In this document: positions 33,493-41,903 of the stretch, one piece after another
Numbering within the stretch: the first letter of the stretch is position 1
How the letters are laid out: each line of letters starts with the position of its first letter
Assembly: GCA_964620595.1 (NCBI GenBank)
Contig: CAZUHP010000005.1
Location: forward strand, 44,891 to 108,890
DNA from: Desulfocarbo sp964620595
GTDB lineage: Bacteria; Desulfobacterota; Desulfarculia; Desulfarculales; Desulfarculaceae
DNA: 64,000 bases
Direction: 5' to 3'
Notes under the pieces: generated by a model
The model's database searches: none
Told to the model about the DNA's origin: nothing
What the model saw: only the letters and a program-made list of their open reading frames with translations
Program-made: the position numbers and the translations under genes

Positions 33493-35240
33493 GGCTGCCC
33501 CTTCTCCGCATCTCCCTCTTGGCCGGCATCCCCTGGCCGCGCTGTCCACAGAGCCGCGGCCGCCTGGTTGCCGCCCAGCAGGTAGCCCTCATAACGGCCC
33601 AGCTCCTGGAAGCCGGGCACCTGTTCCAACCCCTCCAGCCGCGCCCGGGTGAGCACCATGACCGGCTGGGGCTGGGCCAGAGTCTTGGCCAGTATATCCT
33701 TTTCCGGCACTCTGATTCGCGGGATATCCCGGTCCAGGTAATAGAGGAGCGAAGGCTTCCACAGGCCATAGGTCACCACCTGGGTGTCCCCGCTCGCCTT
33801 TGCTCTCACCGCCAGGGCCATCTCCTTGGCCGGTTCCTGGATCACTCCCGCAGCCTGGGGAAACAGCCCCAGCACCAACACGCCCGAAAGCAGGGCGCCG
33901 CCCGCAACCAGGCCGACCCCCACCAGGTGCTCCCGGCCGCGGCGTTTCAAGAGCCGCGCACCCACCAACAAGCCCGCAGCCACCAGGGCGCCGGCCAGGG
34001 GCCAGACCACCAAAAGGGGCGGCTTGAGCGGCAGGGCGTACTCGCTGGAGTCGGGCCGGATGGAGGCCAGTATCTTCGGCCAGGCAAAGCCGATGCCCAA
34101 GGGCACCGCGGCCAAGGCCAACGCCCACACCGCGCCACCTGCAATCAGCACCACCCAGAACACCGGCCCGGCCACCCGGCCCGGGCTCTCGCCGGCGGCA
34201 AGCCGCCAGAGAAAGAATCCGCCCAGAAGCGCCAAGAAGGGCAAGGCCGGCAGGATGTAGTTGATCTGCTTGGTGGCGGCCAGGGTGAACACCACCAGCA
34301 CCACCAGGGAGGCAATGGCCGCCAGCAGCCGCAGGCGGGCCATGGGGTCTGCCTCGCGAGCAGGACGGGGATTGGCCAGGGCCCGGCCCAGGGCGGGCAG
34401 CGCCGCCGCGGCCAAGGGGAAGCCTCCCACCAGGAGCACCGGCAGGTAATAGAACCAGCCGCCGCCATGGCCCAAGAGCACCTCAGAAAAGCGGCGCAGG
34501 TTCTGGGACACGAAAAAGGCCTGCCAGAACTCATCCCCCAGGCGATAAAAGGCCAGGCCATACCAGGGCAGGTTGATGACCAGGAATACGGCCAGGCCCC
34601 AGAGCAACTGGGCCCGCTTCAACACCTGCCACAAACGCCGCTGCCACAAGGCGTAGACCAAGGCGGTGGGCAGCACCACGGCCAGGGCCACGGGACCCTT
34701 GGTGAGAAAGGCCAGGCCCAGGGCGGCCCAGGCGGCCAGGTACCAGGGCCGGTCCCGGGGCGGCTCCTGCTCGCTGGCCAGGAAGAAAAAGCCCAGGCTC
34801 ATGGTGGTGAAGAGCGTGAGCAGGGCATCGGTCAGGCAAGCGCGGCCCACCAGGGCCATGAGCGGGTTGAACCCCACCAACGCCGCGGCCAACACCCCGG
34901 GCGCCAGGCTGCCCGCCGCCCGCCAGGCCAGCCAGCCGGTGAGGGCCATGAGCAGGATGGCGCTGACTGCCGAGGGCAGGCGCGCCCCCAACTCGCCATG
35001 ACCGGTGATGGCCTGTCCCGCGGCCACCGCCCAGAAGACCAGGATGGGCTTTTCCAGGTAGGGCCGGCCGTTGAGGGTGGGGATCACAAAGTCGCCGTTG
35101 CGCTGCATGGCCGCCACCGCGGCGGCGTACTCGCCCTCGTCCCGGTCGGTGAGCGCCATGTCCCCCAGCCAGGCCAGGTACAGGGCCAAGCCCGCGGCCA
35201 TGACGGCCAGCGCCGCCACCTGCCACACCCGCGCCTTCAC
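33489..35240 (-). CDS. ArnT-like glycosyltransferase (GT83/PMT family), second paralog
   Basis: 583 aa, GTG start overlapping the PAP2 gene stop (GTGA). The ArnT/PMT loop reads TDRDEGEYAAAVAAMQRNGD and then PYLEKPILVFWAVAAG. About 12 membrane helices and a soluble C-terminal periplasmic domain. It differs from its neighbour by lacking the basic tail. Two consecutive paralogs suggest two donor sugars or two acceptor positions (1- and 4'-phosphate), which is inference. Confidence 0.87.
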   Translation of the reverse strand: MKARVWQVAALAVMAAGLALYLAWLGDMALTDRDEGEYAAAVAAMQRNGDFVIPTLNGRPYLEKPILVFWAVAAGQAITGHGELGARLPSAVSAILLMALTGWLAWRAAGSLAPGVLAAALVGFNPLMALVGRACLTDALLTLFTTMSLGFFFLASEQEPPRDRPWYLAAWAALGLAFLTKGPVALAVVLPTALVYALWQRRLWQVLKRAQLLWGLAVFLVINLPWYGLAFYRLGDEFWQAFFVSQNLRRFSEVLLGHGGGWFYYLPVLLVGGFPLAAAALPALGRALANPRPAREADPMARLRLLAAIASLVVLVVFTLAATKQINYILPALPFLALLGGFFLWRLAAGESPGRVAGPVFWVVLIAGGAVWALALAAVPLGIGFAWPKILASIRPDSSEYALPLKPPLLVVWPLAGALVAAGLLVGARLLKRRGREHLVGVGLVAGGALLSGVLVLGLFPQAAGVIQEPAKEMALAVRAKASGDTQVVTYGLWKPSLLYYLDRDIPRIRVPEKDILAKTLAQPQPVMVLTRARLEGLEQVPGFQELGRYEGYLLGGNQAAAALWTARPGDAGQEGDAEKGQP

Positions 35241-35854
35241 AGGCCGCGCTCCCCGATGCGCCGCCGGGCCATGCCCGCCAGTACCAGGCCCACGCCCAGC
35301 CCCAGCAAGGCCCCGGCCAGTACGTCGCTGGGGTAGTGGGAACCGCTCGCCACCCGGCCCAGACCCACCAAGGCGGCCACCAGGTAGAAGAGCCAGGCCC
35401 AGCGGGGAAAGCGGCTGGCCAGCACCGCGGCCAGGGCGAAGCTGGTGGCAGTGTGGCCGGAGGGGAAGGAATGCATGTCGCTGTCAAAGGAGGGGCCGAA
35501 ATGCTCCCAAGGCGGCAAGGCGGCGCGGGGCCGGGCGCGGCCCACCAGGTGCTTGACGACCTGGGTCAACAGCCCGGCGACCAGCACCGAGGCCAGGGCG
35601 GCGGCGCCGTGATACAACTCGGCCTGGGCCTGGTAGCGCTTGGCCGCCACCATCCAGATTATGGCCGCCCCGATCTGCACCGAACCCAGGCCGGCCCAAT
35701 AGGCGCCCTCGGCAAACAAGCGGCCCAGGCCCTCCCTGCCCCAGGCGTGCAGCCAGTCCACCAGGGCCCGGTCCGTGGAGGGCGCCAGGAGCAGAAGCAG
35801 CAGGGCGGCGCCCATCCCGGCCAGGAGCAGCCGGTGTGGAGTCCGGGCGGCCAC
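35237..35854 (-). CDS. PAP2-family membrane phosphatase
   Basis: 205 aa. Three-part acid phosphatase signature: KHLVGRARPR, PSGHTATSFA and SHYPSD, with four to six membrane helices. GTG 35854 lies nine bases after GGAGG, just past the msbA stop. Candidates are an undecaprenyl-pyrophosphate phosphatase or a lipid A phosphatase/phosphotransferase of the LpxE, LpxF or LpxT kind. Placement between msbA and two arnT-like genes suggests periplasmic action on lipid A or undecaprenyl carriers. Confidence 0.85.
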   Translation of the reverse strand: MAARTPHRLLLAGMGAALLLLLLAPSTDRALVDWLHAWGREGLGRLFAEGAYWAGLGSVQIGAAIIWMVAAKRYQAQAELYHGAAALASVLVAGLLTQVVKHLVGRARPRAALPPWEHFGPSFDSDMHSFPSGHTATSFALAAVLASRFPRWAWLFYLVAALVGLGRVASGSHYPSDVLAGALLGLGVGLVLAGMARRRIGERGL

Positions 35855-35855
35855 C

Positions 35856-37634
35856 TCAGGCCACCTCCAGGCCCTGATCCACCGCGAACTGCATCTTGTG
35901 CAGCCGGGCGTAGACACCACCCTTCTTCAACAGCTCCTGGTGGCGGCCCTCCTCCACGATGCGGCCGTCGGCCATCACCAGGATGCGGTCCGCCCGCTGC
36001 ACGGTGGAGAGCCGGTGGGCGATGACAAAGGTGGTGCGCCCGCGCATGAGGTTCTCCAGCGCCTTTTGCACGTACATCTCGCTCTCGGTGTCCAGGCTGG
36101 AGGTGGCCTCGTCCAGGATCAGGACTGGCCGGTCGGCCAGCAGGGCCCGGGCGATGGAAAGCCGCTGGCGCTGGCCGCCGGAGAGCAGCACCCCGGCCTC
36201 GCCGATCATGGTGTCGAAGCCCTGGGGCAGGTGCTCGATGAAATCCAGGGCATAGGCCGCCTCGGCCACGGCGCGTATCTCCTCCTCCGTGGCATCGGGC
36301 CGGCCGTAGGAGATGTTGGCCCGCACCGTGTCGTTGAACAAAATGGTCTGCTGGGTGACGATGCTGATCTGGGAGCGCAGGCTGCGCAGGGTCACCTGGC
36401 GGATATCCACCCCGTCGAACAGGATGGCGCCCTCGGTGACTTCGTAGAAGCGGGGCAGCAGGTTGACCAGGGTGGTCTTGCCGCCTCCCGAGGTGCCCAC
36501 CAGGGCCACCACCTGGCCCACCGGCACCGTCAGGTTGATGTCCTTGAGCACCATGTCGCCCTGGCCGGGGTGGTAGGAAAAGCTCACCCCGCGGAACTCG
36601 ATCTGCCGGGACAAAGGCTTCAACTCCACCGCCCCGGGCTGCTCGGCTACCTCGATGGGCTCGTCCAGCAGCTTGTAGACCCGGGTGGCCGCGGCCAGGC
36701 CGTTCTGTATCTCCATGTTGAGGTTGGATATCTTTTTCACCGGCTCGTAGAGCATCATGAGCGCGGCCAGAAAGCTCATCAGGTCGCCGGGGGTGGTGTG
36801 GCCCGCCCGTATCTGCATGCCGCCGTAGATGAGGATTCCCGCCATGGCCAGGCCGCCCAAAAACTCCATGAGGGGGTGGGAGAGAGCCCGGGTGGAGACA
36901 TCCTTGACCCGCAGGCTGAACAGCCGCCAGGCGTGCTTGGAGAAGCGCTCCGCCTCGTACTCCTCCCGGCAGAATCCCTTTACGATGCGGGCGCCGGCGA
37001 TGGTTTCGTGCAGGAGCACGCTGACATCGGCCATGGTCTCCTGGGAGGAGGTGCTTATCTTGCGCAGCCGCTTGCCCAGCTTGACGATGGGGATGACCAC
37101 GATGGGGAACACGCCCAGGGCGAAGATGGAGAGAAACCAGTCGCGGTAGATCACCACCCCGATCAAGGCGAACACGGTGAACACGTCCCGCAGCACGCCG
37201 GTGATGACGCTGGACACCGATCCCTGGATCATGTTCACGTCGTTGGTGATGCGGCTCATCAGTTCGCCGGTGGGCGTGCGGTCGTAGTAGCCCATGGAGA
37301 GCCGCTGGAGGTGGGAGTAGAGCGCGATGCGGTACTCGGTGATTATGCGCTGGCCCACCCACTGCATCATCACGCTCTGGCCGTAGCCCGCCGCGCCCTT
37401 GAACACGTAGACCAGCACGATGAAAAGGGGCACCAGGTACATCATCACCGGGTCGGGCTTGACCAGGATGTCGTTCACCACGTCCTTGACCACAAAGGCC
37501 AGGGCCCCGTTGCAGGCGGCCACGATGAGCATGAGCCCCATGGCCACGGCCAGGCGCCCCCAGTAGGGCTTGACCCGCTGCAGGAGCAGCCCGACCAGCT
37601 CCCGGTCGCTCTTGGGACCCGTGGTTTGGCTCAT
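35856..37634 (-). CDS. msbA: Lipid A flippase, ABC transporter MsbA
   Basis: 592 aa half-transporter: six membrane helices in residues 20-310, then an ATPase domain with Walker A VGTSGGGKTTLVN, Q-loop VTQQTILFN, signature LSGGQRQRLSIARAL, Walker B LILDEATSSLD and switch His in IAHRLSTV. It flips lipid A core across the inner membrane. Its ATG overlaps the lpxB stop by 4 bp, and the gene sits inside the lipid A operon, which favours MsbA over other ABC exporters. Confidence 0.93.
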   Translation of the reverse strand: MSQTTGPKSDRELVGLLLQRVKPYWGRLAVAMGLMLIVAACNGALAFVVKDVVNDILVKPDPVMMYLVPLFIVLVYVFKGAAGYGQSVMMQWVGQRIITEYRIALYSHLQRLSMGYYDRTPTGELMSRITNDVNMIQGSVSSVITGVLRDVFTVFALIGVVIYRDWFLSIFALGVFPIVVIPIVKLGKRLRKISTSSQETMADVSVLLHETIAGARIVKGFCREEYEAERFSKHAWRLFSLRVKDVSTRALSHPLMEFLGGLAMAGILIYGGMQIRAGHTTPGDLMSFLAALMMLYEPVKKISNLNMEIQNGLAAATRVYKLLDEPIEVAEQPGAVELKPLSRQIEFRGVSFSYHPGQGDMVLKDINLTVPVGQVVALVGTSGGGKTTLVNLLPRFYEVTEGAILFDGVDIRQVTLRSLRSQISIVTQQTILFNDTVRANISYGRPDATEEEIRAVAEAAYALDFIEHLPQGFDTMIGEAGVLLSGGQRQRLSIARALLADRPVLILDEATSSLDTESEMYVQKALENLMRGRTTFVIAHRLSTVQRADRILVMADGRIVEEGRHQELLKKGGVYARLHKMQFAVDQGLEVA

Positions 37635-38779
37635 GCCTGGTCTTCCTCCATAAGTTCCCTGGCCAGCTCGGCCACCCGCCGGCTGGCCCCGGGGCCGCCC
37701 ATGGCCCGGCGCACTTCCTCCAGCCCCTGGATCATCTCCTGCCGCCGAGGACCTTCCTCCAGGAGCGCCAGCCCCTCCTCGGCCACTGCCGAGGGCGTGG
37801 CCTCGCCCTGGATCAACTCGGGCACCAGCCGCCGCCCGGCCACCAGGTTGGGCATGGCGATATGCTCCACCTTGATGAGCAGCCGGGCCAGCAGGTAGTT
37901 CAGCCCCCCGGTCTTGTATACCACCACCATCGGGGTGCCCGCCAGGGCGGCCTGCAGGGTGGCGGTGCCCGAAGCCACCAAGAGCACCCGGGCCTGGGCC
38001 ATGACCTGGTCCACCCGGCCGGGCAGCACGGTGAGCCCGGCCGGGGACCGGCGCAGGTAGGGCGCCAGCGCCCTGGTGTTCAGCCCCGGCGCCACCGGCA
38101 GCACGAAGTGCAGGCCCGGCCGGCGCTGGCTCATGATGCGCGCCGCCTCCAAGAGAAGCGGCAGCAGGCGGGTTATCTCGGACATGCGGCTACCGGGCAA
38201 AAGGCCCACCAGCTCGGCCGCGGCCGGCACCGGTAAGTCCACCGCCGCGCCCTCCCCCGCCTGGTCGCGATCCAGCAGGGGATGGCCCACGAAAGTGACC
38301 TTCAACTCGGGCGCGATATCGGCCAAGAACCCGGGCTCAAAGGGAAAGGTCACCGCCAGCCGGTCCACCTGGCGGGCCATGAGCCTGGCCCGGCCCCGGC
38401 GCCAGGCCCAGACCTGGGGGCAGATGTAGTAGAGCACCTTGACCCCCAGGCGCTTGGCCGCCTTCATGAGGCGGAAGTTGAAGTCCGGGAAGTCGATGAG
38501 GATGACCAGGTCGGGGCGTTCCTCTTTGAGGTGGCGCTTCATGCCCCTCAACGCGGCCAGGATGGTCCCCAGCTTGGGCAGCACCTCGGCGATGCCCACC
38601 AGGGCCAAGTCTTCGGCCCGAAAGAGCAGCTCCACCCCGGCCCGTTCCATGGCAGGCCCGCCGATGCCGCTCAGCCGCACCCCGGGCATGAGCGCCCGCA
38701 GCTCGGCGGCCAGGCGGGCGCCGTGCATGTCGCCCGACGCCTCGCCAGCCACCACCACCACGTGGCGGGCCGCGGCCAA
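37631..38779 (-). CDS. lpxB: Lipid A disaccharide synthase
   Basis: GT19 enzyme, 382 aa, joining UDP-2,3-diacylglucosamine and lipid X. Motifs: VVVVAGEASGDMHGARLA, LVILIDFPDFNFRLMKAAK, YYICPQVWAWRRGR and LLPGSRMSEI, and ASGTATLQAALAGTPMVVVYK. The start is TTG 38779, six bases after GGGGAGGA. The frame is open for a further 1.5 kb upstream, but that region is the coding sequence of the neighbouring genes in another frame. Confidence 0.95.
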   Translation of the reverse strand: MAAARHVVVVAGEASGDMHGARLAAELRALMPGVRLSGIGGPAMERAGVELLFRAEDLALVGIAEVLPKLGTILAALRGMKRHLKEERPDLVILIDFPDFNFRLMKAAKRLGVKVLYYICPQVWAWRRGRARLMARQVDRLAVTFPFEPGFLADIAPELKVTFVGHPLLDRDQAGEGAAVDLPVPAAAELVGLLPGSRMSEITRLLPLLLEAARIMSQRRPGLHFVLPVAPGLNTRALAPYLRRSPAGLTVLPGRVDQVMAQARVLLVASGTATLQAALAGTPMVVVYKTGGLNYLLARLLIKVEHIAMPNLVAGRRLVPELIQGEATPSAVAEEGLALLEEGPRRQEMIQGLEEVRRAMGGPGASRRVAELARELMEEDQA

Positions 38780-38781
38780 GG

Positions 38782-39792
38782 CTAGTCCTCCCCGGGCTGG
38801 CCGGCGTCCACCCAGTGACGCGGCGCCTGCAGGAGGTCCTCCCGGCCCTTGACACTCTCCTGCACCCGGCGGTGCACCTCCAGGGCGCAGGCCAGGGCCC
38901 GGCGGCCATCCTCGCCGCTCACCCGGGGGCAGGCCCGGGTGCGCACGCAGTCGATGAAGGCGGCCAGCTCCTTCTCCAGGGGGTCGCTCTTGCCGAAGCG
39001 GGGCCTCTGGGTGGAAACCTTGGGCTTCTTGCCGGGCAGGAACTCCACCCCGCTCACCACCAGGAGCTTGCGCTTCTTGAAATCCAGGGAAAGGTAGGCA
39101 TCGGGCTGGAACACCCGCATCTTGCGCTCGTCCTTGAGGGCCAGGCGGCTGGCGGTGACATTGGCCACGCAGCCGCCGGGGAACTCCAGGCGGGCGTTCA
39201 CGATGTCCGCGTGGCGGCCCAGCACCGGCACCCCCACCGCCCGTATCTCCACCGGGTCGCGGCCCACCATGGCCAGGATGATGTCCAGGTCGTGAATCAT
39301 CAGATCCAGGGCCACGTCCACGTCCGTGGCCCGGGCCTTGAAGGGAGCGATGCGGTTGCACTCGACGAACATGGGCTTGTTGGCCCGGTTCAGCATCTCC
39401 TCCACCGCGGGGTTGAAGCGCTCCAGGTGGCCCACCTGCAGGATCCGGCCCCTTTCCGCGGCCAGGCCCACCATGGCGTCGGCCTCCTCCAGGCTGGCGG
39501 CCAAGGGCTTTTCGCAGAACACGTCCTTGTCCGCGGCCAAGAAGTCCATGGCCACCTGGTGGTGGCTCACGGTGGGGGTCACCACGCTCACCGCGTCCAC
39601 CAGCTCGATCACCTGGTGGTGATCCTGGTGGGCCGCCACCCCCAGCTCGCGGCCCAGGGAACGGGCGCGCTCCAGGTCGCTGTCCACCACGGCCACCAAC
39701 TCGGCGTCCTTGAGCCGGGCCAGCTTCTCGGCGTGGAAGCGGCCCAGGTAACCCACCCCCACCACGGCTATGCGCACCTTGGCGGCGCTCAC
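38782..39792 (-). CDS. Gfo/Idh/MocA-family oxidoreductase in the lpx operon (GnnA-like position)
   Basis: 336 aa NAD(P)-dependent sugar oxidoreductase. The Rossmann start is RIAVVGVGYLGRFHAEKLA; the family catalytic motif FCEKPLA is present, with HDLDIILAM later. Starts with GTG, overlapping the lpxI stop, and ends 2 bp before lpxB. GnnA, the oxidoreductase that with aminotransferase GnnB makes UDP-GlcNAc3N for amide-linked lipid A, is a member of this superfamily and sits among lpx genes in some bacteria. No gnnB is present here, so a lipid A role is likely but the reaction is unknown. Confidence 0.83.
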   Translation of the reverse strand: MSAAKVRIAVVGVGYLGRFHAEKLARLKDAELVAVVDSDLERARSLGRELGVAAHQDHHQVIELVDAVSVVTPTVSHHQVAMDFLAADKDVFCEKPLAASLEEADAMVGLAAERGRILQVGHLERFNPAVEEMLNRANKPMFVECNRIAPFKARATDVDVALDLMIHDLDIILAMVGRDPVEIRAVGVPVLGRHADIVNARLEFPGGCVANVTASRLALKDERKMRVFQPDAYLSLDFKKRKLLVVSGVEFLPGKKPKVSTQRPRFGKSDPLEKELAAFIDCVRTRACPRVSGEDGRRALACALEVHRRVQESVKGREDLLQAPRHWVDAGQPGED

Positions 39793-40613
39793 GACGATTC
39801 TTCTCCCTTGCGGGCCAGGATGCAGATGCCGGCCCGATCGGCGGCGGCCACCATGGCCTCCCGGTCGAACACCAGGGTGCGGCCCGCCTCAATGCAGAGG
39901 CAGCCCGCCCCGGCCGCGGCCATGGCCGCCACGGTGTCCGCCCCCACCGAGGGCAGATCGAAGCGCAGGTCCTGGATGGGCTTGCAGCGCTTGACCACCA
40001 CCGTGCCCGGCCCGGCCAGCTCGCCGCCCCGGCGGATGCAGGCGTCGGTGCCCTCCACCGCCTCCACCGCGACCACCACCCGGCCCTTGAGCACCAGGCA
40101 TTGCCCGATGTCCAGGCGGCCCAGCTCCGCCCCCAGGCGCCAGCCCAGCTCCAGGTCCGCCTGCTCCTCCTGGCTGGGGCCGCGCCTGGTGTACAGGCCC
40201 TCCGGGGCCAGCAGCTCGGGCACCAGCTCATGGCTGGCCATGATCTCGATCCCCTCCTCGGACAGCACCTGGGCAAAGGTGCGCAAAAGCCCGTCGTCAG
40301 CCAGGTGGCGCAGGCGGCCGATCAGGCTCAGGGCCTTGAGATCGGGCTTCACGTCCTTGAACATGCGGGTCTTCTTCACCCCCCCCGCCATGACCGCCCG
40401 ATCAACCCCGGCCTGCTTGAAGGCCTTGAGCAGCTTGCCCAGCTTGCCCAGCTTCACCCAGGTGATCTGGTCCACCTCCTGGGCCAGCTCGGCAAAGGTC
40501 TCGCCCTCTATGGCCACCGCCACCACCCGATAGCCCCTGGCCCGGGCGGCCCGGGCGAAGAGCAGGGGAAACTGGCCGGTGCCGGCGATGAGGCCGATGG
40601 TCCGGGCAGCCAT
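39789..40613 (-). CDS. lpxI: UDP-2,3-diacylglucosamine pyrophosphatase LpxI
   Basis: 274 aa, DUF1009 family. Start IGLIAGTGQFPLLFARAAR, mid-protein VKLGKLGKLLKAFKQ and MAGGVKKTR, C-terminal GGELAGPGTVVVKRCKP and LPSVGADTVAAMAAAGAGCL. LpxI cleaves UDP-2,3-diacylglucosamine to lipid X, replacing LpxH, which is absent from this operon. ATG 40613 starts 2 bp after the lpxA stop. Confidence 0.95.
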   Translation of the reverse strand: MAARTIGLIAGTGQFPLLFARAARARGYRVVAVAIEGETFAELAQEVDQITWVKLGKLGKLLKAFKQAGVDRAVMAGGVKKTRMFKDVKPDLKALSLIGRLRHLADDGLLRTFAQVLSEEGIEIMASHELVPELLAPEGLYTRRGPSQEEQADLELGWRLGAELGRLDIGQCLVLKGRVVVAVEAVEGTDACIRRGGELAGPGTVVVKRCKPIQDLRFDLPSVGADTVAAMAAAGAGCLCIEAGRTLVFDREAMVAAADRAGICILARKGEESS

Positions 40614-40615
40614 TG

Positions 40616-41389
40616 CTAACGGGGCACTCCGCGCTGGGAGGCCTCGATGAACTCCAGGAAGTGGCGCACCTCGGGCAGGTCGGGCGCCTCCTCCCGGGCC
40701 TGGGCGAGAGCCTTCTTCAGGGGGGTGGTGGTACGGAAGATGATGCGGTAGACCTTCTTGAGCGCATCCACGGTCTCGCTGGCAAAGCCGGCGCGCTTCA
40801 GGCCGATGGTGTTCAGCCCGTGGGTCTTGGCCCGGCTGCCTTCGCAAAGGGTGTAGGGCGGCAAGTCCTGGGCCACCCCCGAGAGGCCGCCCACGAAGCA
40901 GTAGCAGCCGATGCGCACGAACTGGTGCACCGCCACCACCCCGCCCAGGGTGGCGAAGTCCTCCACCGTGACATGGCCGGCCAGGTTGGCCGAGTTGGCC
41001 ATGATGACCCGGCGGCCGAGCTGGCAGTCGTGGGCCACGTGGCTGTAGGCCATGAGGAGGCAATCGTCCCCCACCCGGGTCACGCCGCCGCCCTCGGCGG
41101 TGCCGCGGTTCACGGTCACGAACTCGCGTATCTTCACCCGGGCCCCGATCTCCAGGCGGGTGGGCTCGCCCTGATACTTCAGGTCCTGCGGGTCGCTGCC
41201 CACCGAGGCCATGGGCCAGATGCGGGTTCCTTCGCCTATGGTGGTCAGCCGCTCGATGTTGACATGGTGGCCAATGATGCAACCGGAGGCGATCTCCACC
41301 TCCGGGCCTATGACAGCGTAGGCGCCCACCTCCACGTCTTCGGCCAGGCGGGCGCTGGGGTCCACCAAAGCGGTGGGATGAATGCTCAT
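40616..41389 (-). CDS. lpxA: UDP-N-acetylglucosamine O-acyltransferase
   Basis: 257 aa left-handed beta-helix acyltransferase starting MSIHPTALVDPSARLAEDVE. Catalytic His is in MAYSHVAHDCQLG, and GGVVAVHQFVRIG and GLSGVAQDLPPYTLCEG match the LpxA C-terminal part. It performs the first acylation of lipid A synthesis. Preceded by GGAAAGAG; 53 bp lie between it and fabZ upstream. Acyl chain length and O- versus N-acyl preference are not predictable by eye. Confidence 0.96.
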   Translation of the reverse strand: MSIHPTALVDPSARLAEDVEVGAYAVIGPEVEIASGCIIGHHVNIERLTTIGEGTRIWPMASVGSDPQDLKYQGEPTRLEIGARVKIREFVTVNRGTAEGGGVTRVGDDCLLMAYSHVAHDCQLGRRVIMANSANLAGHVTVEDFATLGGVVAVHQFVRIGCYCFVGGLSGVAQDLPPYTLCEGSRAKTHGLNTIGLKRAGFASETVDALKKVYRIIFRTTTPLKKALAQAREEAPDLPEVRHFLEFIEASQRGVPR

Positions 41390-41442
41390 GTCCGACTCTT
41401 TCCTTGACCGGGGCCGCATCCGGCCCCGCCTACCCTTGTTAG

Positions 41443-41892
41443 CTACTTGTATTCCACGCCCAATGCCGCGGTGAGTTCGGCCTGGGCGACCAGTTGGCCG
41501 TCCACCGTGGCCCTGCCGGCCATCTTCCAGGCGCGGGATGAGCGGTGGATCACTTTCAGTTCCAGGATGAGCTGGTCGCCGGGCACCACCGGCCGGCGGA
41601 ACTTGACCTTGTCCATGCCCATGAAGTAGATCAGCCGTCCCTGGTTCTTGGGCACCCACTCGTAAGCCAGGATGCCGCCGGTCTGGGCCATGGCCTCCAC
41701 GATCAACACCCCGGGCATCACCGGCCGGCCAGGAAAGTGACCCTGGAAGAACTCCTCGTTCATGGTCACGTTCTTCAGCCCCACCACCCGCTCGCCGGGC
41801 TCCAGCTCCAGGATGCGGTCCACCAGCAGAAAGGGATAGCGGTGGGGGAGATGCTCGACTATCTCCTGTATGTTCAGCACGGGATCGGCCAT
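41443..41892 (-). CDS. fabZ: (3R)-hydroxyacyl-ACP dehydratase FabZ
   Basis: 149 aa hotdog-fold dehydratase. The active-site segment FQGHFPGRPVMPGVLIVEAMAQ holds the catalytic His and Glu. NIQEIVEHLPHRYPFLLVDRI is the family start. Strong AGGAGG before ATG 41892. It competes with LpxA and LpxD for hydroxyacyl-ACP, which explains the common lpxD-fabZ-lpxA gene order. Confidence 0.97.
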   Translation of the reverse strand: MADPVLNIQEIVEHLPHRYPFLLVDRILELEPGERVVGLKNVTMNEEFFQGHFPGRPVMPGVLIVEAMAQTGGILAYEWVPKNQGRLIYFMGMDKVKFRRPVVPGDQLILELKVIHRSSRAWKMAGRATVDGQLVAQAELTAALGVEYK

Positions 41893-41903
41893 GAATCCTC
41901 CTT

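Noticed and set aside
37631..40276. Extended 881-codon form of lpxB
   Set aside because: The first 500 codons run through the Gfo/Idh and lpxI genes in another frame; the LpxB domain begins at the TTG at 38779.
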